This document shows, piece after piece, positions 50,239 through 58,959 of a stretch of 64,000 nucleotides of DNA (positions within the stretch are counted from its first letter, which is position 1; every line of letters starts with the position of its first letter). A program made the translations under genes and the position numbers. The notes under the pieces are model-generated. The model did not search any database. It had not been told where the DNA came from and saw only the letters and a program-made list of their open reading frames with translations. This DNA is from Paenibacillus glycinis. GTDB taxonomy: Bacteria; Bacillota; Bacilli; Paenibacillales; Paenibacillaceae. The stretch is from the NCBI RefSeq assembly GCF_009909185.1, contig NZ_JAAAMV010000003.1, positions 124,001 to 188,000 on the forward strand, written 5' to 3'.

Positions 50239-51072
50239 TTATTTTACTGCACCGTTCACGATTCCGGCAAACACGTACTTCTGGAAGAACAAGTAGACGA
50301 CGACGATCGGCACCATGATCAGCAATATCGCCGCGGACATCAGTTCCCATTCGGTGCTGCGCTCCGAGGAGAAATGCATCAGGCTCGTCGAGACGACCGT
50401 CAGGTTTTGGGACGGCATGTACAGGTACGGGATGAACATGTCGTTGTAGATATCGATCGTCTTGATGATGACGATCGTCGCCGTCGCGGGCGTCAGCAGC
50501 GGGAAGATGATCGTCCGGTAGATGCGGAACAAGGACGCGCCCTCCATCATCGCCGCCTCGTCCAGCTCCCGCGGGATGTTGCGAAGGAACTGCAGGTAGA
50601 TGAAGATCTGCAGCACGTTCGTCCCCAGATGCAGCACGATCGACGCCCACAGCGTGTTGTAGAGATGCAGATTGTTGATCACGGTGAACGTCGCCACCTG
50701 CGTCGTGATCGTCGGGATGAACGAGACCGCGATGTAAGCGCCCAGGACGGCTTTCTTCAGCTTGAAGTCGAAGCGTCCCAGGATATACGCGACCATCGTG
50801 CCCAGCAGCACGTTGCCGATGACCGCGGCGACGATGATGATAAGCGTGTTGCGATACGCCCGGTCCAGATGGGCCCGGGTGATGACGGAGCCGAAGTTGT
50901 CGAAGTTCAGGAAGTTGTCCGGCAGCTTGAAGACGCTCGTCTGGGAGAATTCCGTCTTGGTCTTGAAGGCGTTCAGCACGAGCACCGACGGCGGGAACAC
51001 GATCACGACGACGGCGGCCCATAGAATCAAATGCTGGATCAGCGAGAGCGGGCGGAATCCGGCGGCGTTCAA
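50239..51072 (-). CDS. Carbohydrate ABC transporter permease, MalG type
   Basis: The 277-residue protein has six membrane segments and the coupling loop EAAMMEGASLFRIYRTIIFPLLTPA. The start is assigned to TTG 51072, with GGAGG 8 bases upstream, overlapping the stop of the other permease gene by 4 bases. It forms the membrane channel with the upstream permease. The ATPase is not in this locus; a shared MsmX-like ATPase elsewhere is usual in this group. Confidence 0.92.
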   Translation of the reverse strand: MNAAGFRPLSLIQHLILWAAVVVIVFPPSVLVLNAFKTKTEFSQTSVFKLPDNFLNFDNFGSVITRAHLDRAYRNTLIIIVAAVIGNVLLGTMVAYILGRFDFKLKKAVLGAYIAVSFIPTITTQVATFTVINNLHLYNTLWASIVLHLGTNVLQIFIYLQFLRNIPRELDEAAMMEGASLFRIYRTIIFPLLTPATATIVIIKTIDIYNDMFIPYLYMPSQNLTVVSTSLMHFSSERSTEWELMSAAILLIMVPIVVVYLFFQKYVFAGIVNGAVK

Positions 51073-51956
51073 TCCGACCACCTCCGGGTTGCCAGTCTCT
51101 GCAGGCCGAGCACGACGATGACGGCCGTGATCAGCGTCACGCTCATCGCCGACGCCATGCCGAAATTGTTGAATTTGAATGCCGTATCGATCGTCTTCGT
51201 CAGGAAGGTGTCGCTCGCGCCGAGCGGTCCGCCTCCCGTCAGGATGAACGGCAGGTCGAAGATCTCCAGCGTGCCGATGATCGTGAGGAACAGGTTTAGC
51301 TCGATGACCTTCGTAATATTCGGCAGCACGACGCGCAGCGTCGTCTGCAGGCGGGAAGCGCCGTCCATGCGCGCGGCCTCGATGATTTCCGACGGAACCG
51401 ATTGCAGGGCGGCCAAGTAGATGACCATGTTGAGGCCCATGAATTTCCACAGCGTAATAAAGCCGAGCACGTGATTGACCGCCTTGGGCGATCCGAACCA
51501 GCTGATGGCGAGCGAATCGAGCCCGATGCCGTGCAGCAGGGTGTTGAACGAGCCGTACTCCGAATTGAACACGTAGTTGAACATGTACGCGACGGCGACG
51601 CCGTTCATGATATAGGGCATGAAGAGCAATACCCGGTATGCGTTGCGGCCCTTGACCTTCGAGTTGAGCATGATCGCGAAGAACAGGCCGAGCGCGTTCT
51701 GAAGCAGTCCCCAGCCCAGATAAACGAGGTTGTGCAGGAACGCTCCCCAGATCTCTTTGTTCGCGAATACTTCTTTGTAATTGCCGATGCCCGCCCACGT
51801 CTTGTCCGGACTGTAGCCGTCCCAGCTCATGAAGCTGAGGTAGACGAGGTAGAGCGCCGGATACAGCGCGAATACGGCAAGCAGCGCGATCGGCACCAGC
51901 AGGAACAGGATGATCAGAATCCTCTTCTGCAGCGCGTACGACATGCCGTTGACCAT
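51069..51956 (-). CDS. Carbohydrate ABC transporter permease, MalF type
   Basis: The 295-residue protein has six membrane segments and the coupling loop EAARMDGASRLQTTLRVVLPNI. ATG 51956 is supported by AAAGGAG 9 bases upstream. It lies downstream of the binding-protein gene after a 116-base gap. Confidence 0.93.
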   Translation of the reverse strand: MVNGMSYALQKRILIILFLLVPIALLAVFALYPALYLVYLSFMSWDGYSPDKTWAGIGNYKEVFANKEIWGAFLHNLVYLGWGLLQNALGLFFAIMLNSKVKGRNAYRVLLFMPYIMNGVAVAYMFNYVFNSEYGSFNTLLHGIGLDSLAISWFGSPKAVNHVLGFITLWKFMGLNMVIYLAALQSVPSEIIEAARMDGASRLQTTLRVVLPNITKVIELNLFLTIIGTLEIFDLPFILTGGGPLGASDTFLTKTIDTAFKFNNFGMASAMSVTLITAVIVVLGLQRLATRRWSD

Positions 51957-52072
51957 CCGATTCGACTCCTTTCGTGCCGCGCGGGCCGAGGACGACAATA
52001 GGGATGATCCGATTGCTCGGACATCCGTATCGTCGGTTTGTCAGCCGCGCGCGGCGTTGTGAACTGCCGTTC

Positions 52073-53401
52073 TTACTTGCCTACGGCCGCCTTGGCCGCC
52101 TGCCATTTCTTGTTGTAGCCGTCGAATACTTCCTGCATCTTGTTGACCGTCACTTCCTGGATGAACTTGAACGGATCGAACTGCATCTTGTTCTCGATCG
52201 CGGTCACGTCCTCGCTCACCGCCTGCGCTTCGAGCATCTCCGGCTTGAACGCCATGAAATCGGTGATCGGCGTCAGCGTCGCCTGCTGGTCCTTCAACGG
52301 CGAGATGATCATGTGGTCCTTATAGTCGCCGGATTCTTCGATCATGAATTTAATGAACGCCTTGGCGAGCGGTTTGTTCTTGCTCGTGGAGCTGACGGCG
52401 TACGCCCAGTCGTTGCGCATCATGCCTTTGACCGTGCCGCTGTTGTCGTACGGCATCGGCGCGAAGCCGATATCCTCCAGCGCCAGGCCGTTGCTCAGCA
52501 GGTTGGAGATCGCCCAGTTGCCGATGTACATCATGCCGGTCTTGCCGGAAGCCAGATCCTTCTGCGTCTGATCCCAGGTCGCCGAGTAGACGTCCTTCTC
52601 CAGGTCGCCGCTGTCGAACAGCTTCTTCAGAATGCCGAGCCCTTGGCCGTAAGGGCCGTCGACGGTGAACGGCGTATCCGAATTGATCTTGTCGTTGCGC
52701 AGCTTCGTGCTGCCGTAGATGAACTCGGCCGGATCCGTCCAGTACTGCAGGGTCCAACCGTCCTTGAAGGCGGTCGCCATCGGAACGATGCCGGCGGTCT
52801 TCAGCTTGTCGGCGTCGGCGTACAGCTCGTCCAGCGTCTTCGGCGGCGCCGTGATGCCGGCCTTCTCGAACGCCTTCTTGTTGTACAGCAGCCCGTTGAT
52901 CGCGACCTGCTGCGTGATGCCGTACAGCTTGCCGTCGTAGGAGTTGTAGTCCTTGAAATAGATGTTGTCGTCGAGGCCCAGGTCGTCGAGCGGTTCGTAG
53001 AACTTCGGCAGATCGGCCTTCGTCGTCTCGACGAGCGAGAGCACGTCGGGCAGCTCGTTGGCGGCCATCCGCACGCGGATCGTCTGCTCGTAGTCCTTCA
53101 GCCCTTCGATCTTCACTTCCGTGCCCGGGTACTTGGCTTCGAACGCGTCGACGTACTTCTTCAGGTCGGTGTCGACCAGCTCGGTGCGGTGCGTCGCCCA
53201 GGTGATCGTGCCCTTGAGCGCCGAGCTGTCGGCTTCGCCGCCGGCGTTCGCGCCGTTTGCGTTCGTGCCGGCATTGCCCGCGTCCGCGGACGGCGCATTC
53301 GCCGCGTTCGTGTTCGAGTCGTTGCCGTTCGAGCTTCCGCAGCCGGCCAGCAAGCCGACGCCAAGCGTCATGACGAGACTTAACGCAACATTTTTGTTCA
53401 T
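52073..53401 (-). CDS. Sugar-binding lipoprotein of the carbohydrate ABC transporter
   Basis: The 442-residue family-1 extracellular binding protein has a signal peptide ending in the lipobox LLAGC (Cys21). An Asn/Ala/Gly-rich linker runs to about residue 58, then the two-lobed binding domain. The segment GKTGMMYIGNWAISNLLSNG is typical of oligosaccharide-binding members. It is the first gene of the transporter, kinase, regulator and beta-galactosidase string. Confidence 0.94.
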   Translation of the reverse strand: MNKNVALSLVMTLGVGLLAGCGSSNGNDSNTNAANAPSADAGNAGTNANGANAGGEADSSALKGTITWATHRTELVDTDLKKYVDAFEAKYPGTEVKIEGLKDYEQTIRVRMAANELPDVLSLVETTKADLPKFYEPLDDLGLDDNIYFKDYNSYDGKLYGITQQVAINGLLYNKKAFEKAGITAPPKTLDELYADADKLKTAGIVPMATAFKDGWTLQYWTDPAEFIYGSTKLRNDKINSDTPFTVDGPYGQGLGILKKLFDSGDLEKDVYSATWDQTQKDLASGKTGMMYIGNWAISNLLSNGLALEDIGFAPMPYDNSGTVKGMMRNDWAYAVSSTSKNKPLAKAFIKFMIEESGDYKDHMIISPLKDQQATLTPITDFMAFKPEMLEAQAVSEDVTAIENKMQFDPFKFIQEVTVNKMQEVFDGYNKKWQAAKAAVGK

Positions 53402-53752
53402 CTGTGTTCTCTCCCCGCTTTTGCTGATAGGTTATTGCCTAACTCCATAGTATGTAAATTTAATTCACATTCAAATGGCCTGATTTTGTTTTTATTAGTC
53501 AATTTTTGTTTGTTGGACGAGCAGCCCGTCATTCTCGCTCCATTGGTCTCGCTTACATGATTCGCAATCATTTCCATCTCCAAGAAATTGCCGTCATTAT
53601 GTTATAATTACTAACATATCTCCGCACTAATATATAGGATGCCCTGTCCGCCGCCTTCCTCCGCGCTCATTGCCGCTTGAAGCATCCGCCTCGACTTATC
53701 ATAACGCACGGACCGCGGCCAATCCTACCGAGTCCCCTTTAACGCGACTAAA
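53402..53752 (-). promoter_or_regulatory. AT-rich upstream region of the sugar transporter operon, weak promoter candidate
   Basis: This 351-base stretch holds no convincing gene. On the minus strand TTAGTG and TTATAA (53602-53607) are 17 bases apart and could be a promoter, giving a leader of about 190 bases. No riboswitch or clear operator is recognised. Confidence 0.35.
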
Positions 53753-53796
53753 ATACGCCGGCCACGGACAATCGCGTCCATGGCCGGCGTACGCAA
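53753..53796 (-). terminator. Terminator of the epimerase-like gene
   Basis: ACGCCGGCCA and TGGCCGGCGT pair, with an inner GGAC/GTCC. On the minus strand the stem is followed by ATTTTAG. It begins about 17 bases after the stop codon at 53813. Confidence 0.8.
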
Positions 53797-53812
53797 GCTT
53801 AGTGAGATTCGT

Positions 53813-54823
53813 TCATTCGATGCCCGCCAAAAAATTCTCGTAGGCGGCTATCATCCGGTCCATCCTGGCGTCCAATGCCTCGTCGATCGTCCGGAGCTCC
53901 GGATGCGCTTCGAAATACGCGATCGATTGCCGGATGCCCCGTTCGAAGCTCGTCGTCGCCTCGTAGCCGGGCACGAAGCGTTTGATTTTCCGGTTGTCGA
54001 CGACGTAGCTGTTGCTCGCATCTCCGAACAGCCCCGCCTTGAACTCGGGCAGGAACGACGAGATGCAGGCCGACGTCATATGAATCGGTTGCGGCTTCGC
54101 GCCGATCGCCTGGCCGATCGCGTCCAGGTATTGGTTCCACGTCTTCACTTCGTCCGACGTGATATGGAACGCCTGGCCGAGCGTTTGGGTATTGCCCAGC
54201 AAGCCGACCAGCCCTTTGGCGAAATCGGTATTGTGGGTGATCGTCCACAGCGAGGTGCCGTCGCCGGGCACGACGATTTTCTTCCCCTTCCGGATGCGGT
54301 CGATCAGCGTCCACGGATGCGCTCCGCTCGTGATCGCGAACGGAATCGCGGTCTCGCCGTACGTGTGCGAGGGCCGGACGATCGTCGCCGGAAAGCCCGT
54401 TTCCCGATACGCCCGCATCAGCCGCTCCTCGCAGGCGATCTTGTCGACAGCATATTGCCAGCCCGGGTTATGCTGCGGCGCCGACTCATCGAATATATAA
54501 TGGCTGGGCGGCCGTTGATACGTGGCTACCGTGCTGATGAAAATATACTGATTCGTCTTCCCCGCGAACAGCTCGACGTCCCGTTCGATATCCTCGGGCT
54601 TGAAGGCGATCCAATCCACGACCGCGTCGAAATGCTTCCCCTCGAGCAGCCGTTCCATGGCCGCCCGGTCGCGAATGTCCCCGTGAAGCACGTTGGCTCC
54701 TTCGGGCACGAAGGCTTCCCGGCGTCCGCGGTTCAGGAGATAGAGCTCCATCCCCTGCCGCGCCGCCAGCTCCGAGGCCGCCGTGCTGATCAAGCCCGTT
54801 CCGCCGATAAACAATACTTTCAC
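53813..54823 (-). CDS. NAD-dependent epimerase/dehydratase-family protein (extended SDR)
   Basis: The 336-residue protein starts with MKVLFIGGTGLISTAASELA, an NAD-binding glycine motif with the altered form GGTGLIS. It lacks an obvious classical YxxxK; the region QYAVDKIACEE keeps Tyr and Lys four apart, so it may be the active site. This pattern is found in atypical SDRs related to isoflavone reductases or RNA-binding CSP41-like proteins. It follows the Gfo/Idh and PhyH genes after a 168-base gap and may belong to the same sugar-derivative pathway. Confidence 0.88.
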   Translation of the reverse strand: MKVLFIGGTGLISTAASELAARQGMELYLLNRGRREAFVPEGANVLHGDIRDRAAMERLLEGKHFDAVVDWIAFKPEDIERDVELFAGKTNQYIFISTVATYQRPPSHYIFDESAPQHNPGWQYAVDKIACEERLMRAYRETGFPATIVRPSHTYGETAIPFAITSGAHPWTLIDRIRKGKKIVVPGDGTSLWTITHNTDFAKGLVGLLGNTQTLGQAFHITSDEVKTWNQYLDAIGQAIGAKPQPIHMTSACISSFLPEFKAGLFGDASNSYVVDNRKIKRFVPGYEATTSFERGIRQSIAYFEAHPELRTIDEALDARMDRMIAAYENFLAGIE

Positions 54824-54991
54824 CGCTATCGCTCCTTTGCATGATGAATGCCGCCCGTAGGGCGACGTCCGGCATAAAGAAGGGGCGGACGCTGCTGCGC
54901 CCTCCCCTTCGCCTGCCGGCTTAACCTTTGTTTATTCGCCTCCGCCAGCCTCGTCTTTGCCGCGCCTGGCGCCGGCTTGCCCGGCTGCCGC

Positions 54992-56065
54992 TTAGTCGAA
55001 GTATACCGGCTTGCCGGTCTCGGCGGAGATGTAAACGGCTTCCAAGATCGCCGATACGACCATCGCTTCCTCCGGCTTGACGAGCGGCTCCGTGTCGTTC
55101 GCGATGCAGTCGATCCACTGCCTGGCTTCGTACTCGAAGTCCGTCAGGTCTTCGCCTCTGAAGCGCTCCCTGGCCTTCGGATCGACGTCGATGACGTTCA
55201 CGAACAAGTTGCCGTCCCGCTCCCCGTTGATGCGCAGGCCGTCCTTGAAATCCGCGCCGCCCTTCGTGCCGCACAGATACGAGCCCTCCGACTTGGCGAT
55301 ATTGAGCATCCAGCTGGTCTCGATCGAGACGACGGCGCCGTTCTTGAATTTCACGTAGCCGAAGGCGGAATCCTCCACCTCGAACTCCTCGGGATCCCAG
55401 GAGCCCCATTCGTTCGCCGCGTTTTCGGTATGCTTCAGCTTATGAAACACGCTGCCCGTCACGCTCTCCGGCTCGTAGTTGTTCATCAGCCAGAGGATAA
55501 GATCGAGCGAGTGGGTGCCGATGTCGATCATCGGTCCGCCGCCCTGCTTCTCCTTATCGAGGAATACGCCCCAGGTCGGGACGCCTCTTCGTCTGGTCGC
55601 GACCGCCTTGGCGTAATAAATCTCGCCGAGCTCGCCGTTGTCGATCATCCGCTTCAGCAGCTGGGACTGCGCCTTGCTGCGGTTCTGGTAACCGACGGAC
55701 AGCTTCTTCCCGGTCCGGACATGGGCTTCGTACATCGCTTTCGCTTCGGCCCCGGTCTTTGCCATCGGCTTCTCGCACATGACGTGCTTGCCCGCTTCCA
55801 TCGCATCGATGGAGAGGAACGCATGCGAGACGTTCGGCGTCAGCACGTGGACCACTTCGATCTCTTCCATGGCGAGCAGCTGCTTGTAGTCGGTGAACAC
55901 CTTCGCCCCGGGCGCCCCGTATTTGTCGGCGGCCGCGCGCGCGCGTTCCTCGTTCAGGTCGCAGAAAGCGACCATCTCCGCGTTGTCCACCTTGGCCAGG
56001 CTCGGCATGTGCTTCCCGTTCGCGATCATGCCGCAGCCGATGATGCCTACTTTGATCGTCCGCAT
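54992..56065 (-). CDS. Gfo/Idh/MocA-family oxidoreductase
   Basis: The 357-residue protein has the Rossmann motif VGIIGCGMIANGKH, EKPMA near residue 100 and GGGPMIDIGTHSLDLILW in the C-terminal half. It probably oxidises or reduces a sugar or cyclitol with NAD(P). It starts 2 bases after the stop of another Gfo/Idh gene. The two enzymes are clearly different in sequence and probably act in sequence or as a pair. Confidence 0.93.
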   Translation of the reverse strand: MRTIKVGIIGCGMIANGKHMPSLAKVDNAEMVAFCDLNEERARAAADKYGAPGAKVFTDYKQLLAMEEIEVVHVLTPNVSHAFLSIDAMEAGKHVMCEKPMAKTGAEAKAMYEAHVRTGKKLSVGYQNRSKAQSQLLKRMIDNGELGEIYYAKAVATRRRGVPTWGVFLDKEKQGGGPMIDIGTHSLDLILWLMNNYEPESVTGSVFHKLKHTENAANEWGSWDPEEFEVEDSAFGYVKFKNGAVVSIETSWMLNIAKSEGSYLCGTKGGADFKDGLRINGERDGNLFVNVIDVDPKARERFRGEDLTDFEYEARQWIDCIANDTEPLVKPEEAMVVSAILEAVYISAETGKPVYFD

Positions 56066-56067
56066 GC

Positions 56068-57063
56068 TCAGTTCCCTCCCGGCTGCTTGAACTCGACCGT
56101 TCTCCGCTCGCGGTGCGCGATATACGCCGCTTCGAGCAGCTCCGTCAGCTTCGTGCCGTCCTCGAGCCCGAAGGGCATCGGCCCGTCGTTCAGGATGCCG
56201 TCCACCCATTGGGTGAGCGGGAGCGGCTGCGCCTCGGGCAGGCGGAGCGAGATCCAGCCCGGCAGCCGGGAATCCGCGTGCTTCGAGATGAACCGGACGT
56301 TCTCCCCGGAGGCGATCAGCGTGCCTTCCGTGCCGTACAGCTCGAAGGCCGAAGGCGTCTGGTAGGTGACGAGGCTCGTCTCCAGCAGCGCGACCGCGTT
56401 GTTCGCGAACTCGATCGAGCACTGCGCGTTGTCTTCCACGGCCCGGCCGGTGAAATGGCTGAACATCGAAGTGATCCGTTTCGGTTGTCCGAGCAGCCAG
56501 CTGGCGAGATACATCGGATGGCAGCCGAGATCCATCATCGCGCCTCCGCCCGCCTGCTTCTCGTCGTACCAATACTCGGGCAGCCAATTGTTGAGCGCCC
56601 CGTCATGGCCGTTGCGGATGCGCAGCAGCGTCACCGCGCCGAGCAGCCCTTCGTCGAGCAGCTGCTTGGCGAGCAGCTGCGGCGGTCTGGTCCGCGCCGG
56701 GAACGAGATGCAGAACTTGACCCCGGCCCGCCGCACGGCCTCCGAGATCCGGTCGCATTCCGCGACCGTCAGCGCCATCGCTTTCTCCGTGAAGATATGC
56801 TTGCCCGCGTTCGCGGCGGCGATCATTACGTCGGCGTGCATGCTCGTGGGCGCGTCGACGACGACGGCATCCACGTCGCTTCGCTTCAGCAGCGCATCGA
56901 GATCGGATTCATAAGCCGCTCCGAGCTGTGACGCCCAAGCGCTCCCCCTGTCGGCGATTTCATCCCATACGGCCGTAATGTTAACGTTTCCAAGTGATTG
57001 CAGGTGATTCGCGTACCCTTCCGCATGAACATGCCACTTGCTTAACATGGCTACATTTAGCAT
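56068..57063 (-). CDS. Gfo/Idh/MocA-family oxidoreductase, divergent type
   Basis: The 331-residue protein starts MLNVAMLSKWHVHAEGYANHL rather than with the usual GxGxxG, so its nucleotide-binding loop is altered. It keeps the family's lysine as TEKAM in place of EKP, and GGGAMMDLGCHPMYLASWLLG. It is coupled to the next Gfo/Idh gene and follows the PhyH gene after a 121-base gap. The substrate is unknown, and it may be a pseudo-enzyme partner. Confidence 0.9.
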   Translation of the reverse strand: MLNVAMLSKWHVHAEGYANHLQSLGNVNITAVWDEIADRGSAWASQLGAAYESDLDALLKRSDVDAVVVDAPTSMHADVMIAAANAGKHIFTEKAMALTVAECDRISEAVRRAGVKFCISFPARTRPPQLLAKQLLDEGLLGAVTLLRIRNGHDGALNNWLPEYWYDEKQAGGGAMMDLGCHPMYLASWLLGQPKRITSMFSHFTGRAVEDNAQCSIEFANNAVALLETSLVTYQTPSAFELYGTEGTLIASGENVRFISKHADSRLPGWISLRLPEAQPLPLTQWVDGILNDGPMPFGLEDGTKLTELLEAAYIAHRERRTVEFKQPGGN

Positions 57064-57184
57064 TCGAGCGTCCCTCCAAATCGTAATATGAAACGGCGGC
57101 GCGTCTGTCGGTCTATGATGCGATCATTTTCGGGCTCGGCGATCTTGCTGCGGCGATGCGGCTCGGCGGGACCGGCCCAAGGCG

Positions 57185-57994
57185 CTACTCGTCCTCGAAG
57201 ACGGAGGCCGGGTAGCCGGCGCCGAACGGCGCGTCGGGCCGCTCGTATTCGCCCGCCAAATAACGGCGCACGGTCGTGGTCCGCTCCAAATAATCCTTGT
57301 CGTTCGCGAACCGGTCGGAGAATCGGAGCCAAGGCGGACTGTAGATATAATGCATGGTGTAGCGGTCGTAATCGCCGTCATGCGCGTAGGTGCGATGCCA
57401 GACGGCGTTGTGGAACAGCAGCACGGAACCGGCCGGCGCGCAGATGACATGCCCGATCGGAAGGTCGCCTTTGTCGCGGCGAATGTCGGGCGGCAGCGGC
57501 ACCTGCGCCCGATGGCTGCCCGGAATCATCTCCATGTTGCCCATTCTCGGGAGGGATTGATCGGTCAGCAAATACGAGGCGCGCAGCTGCAGCAGCGGAA
57601 TCGGGTAACCCAGCTTCTTGAAATCGTAGGCGCCCGAGCCGTCCTGATGCCAGCCGCCCAAGCCGCCGAACGCCGGCTGCTTGGTGCACCAGGCGGATTG
57701 CAGAATGAAGCGGTCGCCGTACAAGGCCCTGACTTTGGGCAGTACGGCCGGATGGTCGATCAAGTCATCGAGCACTTGCTCCGTCTCGAAGCCGCGGCCG
57801 ACCTGGGCCCATCCCGTCGTTCCCGCCTGCTCGTGAAGACGGGTCGCGGCTTCCAGGCATGCCTTCGCCTGGTCGGCCGTCAGTACGTTCGGTATGATCA
57901 GGTAGCCCCAGGATTCGAACATGAAGCGATCGAGCTCGGTGAATTCGCCCGGCTTGGAAATGGCGTTAAGTCCTTGAAACTGTTCAGCGGTCAT
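57185..57994 (-). CDS. Phytanoyl-CoA dioxygenase (PhyH)-family Fe(II)/2-oxoglutarate oxygenase
   Basis: The 269-residue protein has the iron motif H116-x-D118 (GGWHQDGSGAYD) and a distal histidine (H195 or H200) in LLFHNAVWHRTYAH, with R211 likely to bind 2-oxoglutarate. It should hydroxylate a small molecule. ATG 57994 has GGGAGGTTGTCGC upstream. It is first in a string with two Gfo/Idh oxidoreductases, suggesting breakdown or making of a sugar derivative or other secondary compound. Confidence 0.9.
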   Translation of the reverse strand: MTAEQFQGLNAISKPGEFTELDRFMFESWGYLIIPNVLTADQAKACLEAATRLHEQAGTTGWAQVGRGFETEQVLDDLIDHPAVLPKVRALYGDRFILQSAWCTKQPAFGGLGGWHQDGSGAYDFKKLGYPIPLLQLRASYLLTDQSLPRMGNMEMIPGSHRAQVPLPPDIRRDKGDLPIGHVICAPAGSVLLFHNAVWHRTYAHDGDYDRYTMHYIYSPPWLRFSDRFANDKDYLERTTTVRRYLAGEYERPDAPFGAGYPASVFEDE

Positions 57995-58150
57995 GCGACA
58001 ACCTCCCGACTGGATGAAGCGAGTTAGAAGCGATAGACGCGAAATCGGCGAATCTTTGCAAAGGAATGAAGCCAACGCAACCAATCCTGTAACCGTTCAT
58101 TATTGCGCGCAGCCAACGACCACCACCTTCGGCATAAAGCACTCAACCAG

Positions 58151-58179
58151 AATATATCATACATATATAATATAAACAA
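58151..58179 (-). promoter_or_regulatory. Probable promoter of the PhyH-Gfo/Idh operon
   Basis: On the minus strand TTGTTT and TATATT are separated by 17 bases in an AT-rich stretch, about 157 bases upstream of the PhyH start. Confidence 0.5.
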
Positions 58180-58266
58180 TTGTGAATTTTCAGACCGGAA
58201 AAATCTCGAAAACGGCTGCCCAATCGGATATGTTAACGATTACTTTTCGAAATTGAATCCAAACCG

Positions 58267-58303
58267 GAATTTAAATGACATATTCAATATGTCATTTAAA
58301 TTC
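58267..58303. repeat. 37-bp perfect palindrome (18-bp arms, 1-base centre)
   Basis: GAATTTAAATGACATATT and its exact complement flank a single C. It lies upstream of the PhyH promoter and beyond the terminator of the peptide transporter operon. It is AT-rich and has no T run like a terminator, so it is better explained as a binding site or cruciform. The rest of 57995-58488 holds no gene. Confidence 0.85.
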
Positions 58304-58377
58304 TCTTCTTCGCTTCCTTTCCTCGTTATCGGCAACCCGAATCCCGTTGCGGGACGCCATGAAGGCGCTGCCGCGCA

Positions 58378-58426
58378 TAACAAAAAAGGCTGCGCCGTCC
58401 GCCTCCCGGCATTCGGTCGCAGCCTT
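58378..58426 (-). terminator. Terminator of the peptide transporter operon
   Basis: AAGGCTGCG (58386-58394) pairs with CGCAGCCTT (58418-58426). On the minus strand the stem is followed by TTTTTTGTT. It lies about 60 bases after the last gene. Confidence 0.85.
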
Positions 58427-58488
58427 CCGCATCGGGCCCTTCAAGGCCGCGGCGCTATTATCGTTCCTTCGTTCGTGCGTTATCCCCT

Positions 58489-58959
58489 TCAACCGGCCGC
58501 CGGCTCCGGCGGCTCCCGAAGCGCGATCGACAATTCCGCCTGATCTTCCGGCAGGTTCGCGCCGGTACGGCTCATCTCCCAATACGCCGGAAGCATGCTT
58601 CTCAGCAGATCCGCTTCGGCGCCGTTCAGCCGAAGCCCTTCGATCCGGTCGCCGGGGAAACGATAATCCGTTCCCTCGCGCTTGCCGAATTTGATGTCCA
58701 GCAGGCTCATGATGCCGCCGATCGTAATGAACGGAAAGGCGTAGCCGCCTTGCACGGCCGCCTCCACCGTCTCGAGATTATCCCGGGCGTACGTCAACAG
58801 CCGTTCCCATTTCACCTCGGGATCGACCAGCGCCGCCAGCTCTTCCTCGCTGCCCGCGCGAAGCAGCTGCACGATGCGCGCGGCCGGAAGCCCGCGCGCG
58901 ATCAGCCGCTCGAGCTGCAGCGCGTACAGCTGCGGCACTTTCACTCCGGCGCCGCTCAT
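58489..58959 (-). CDS. Uncharacterised 156-residue protein at the end of the peptide transporter operon
   Basis: The protein is soluble and acidic, with a helical N-terminal half (PQLYALQLERLIARGLPAARIVQLLRA) and a middle segment GGYAFPFITIGGIMSLLDIKFG. No family is recognised. Its start overlaps the stop of the second ATPase gene by 4 bases, and the operon terminator follows, so it belongs to this operon. It may be a regulator or accessory factor, but nothing in the sequence decides this. Confidence 0.7.
   Translation of the reverse strand: MSGAGVKVPQLYALQLERLIARGLPAARIVQLLRAGSEEELAALVDPEVKWERLLTYARDNLETVEAAVQGGYAFPFITIGGIMSLLDIKFGKREGTDYRFPGDRIEGLRLNGAEADLLRSMLPAYWEMSRTGANLPEDQAELSIALREPPEPAAG

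Noticed and set aside
54860-54920. Possible terminator behind the second Gfo/Idh gene
   Set aside because: The GC stem is short and interrupted and no T run follows, so it is not supported.
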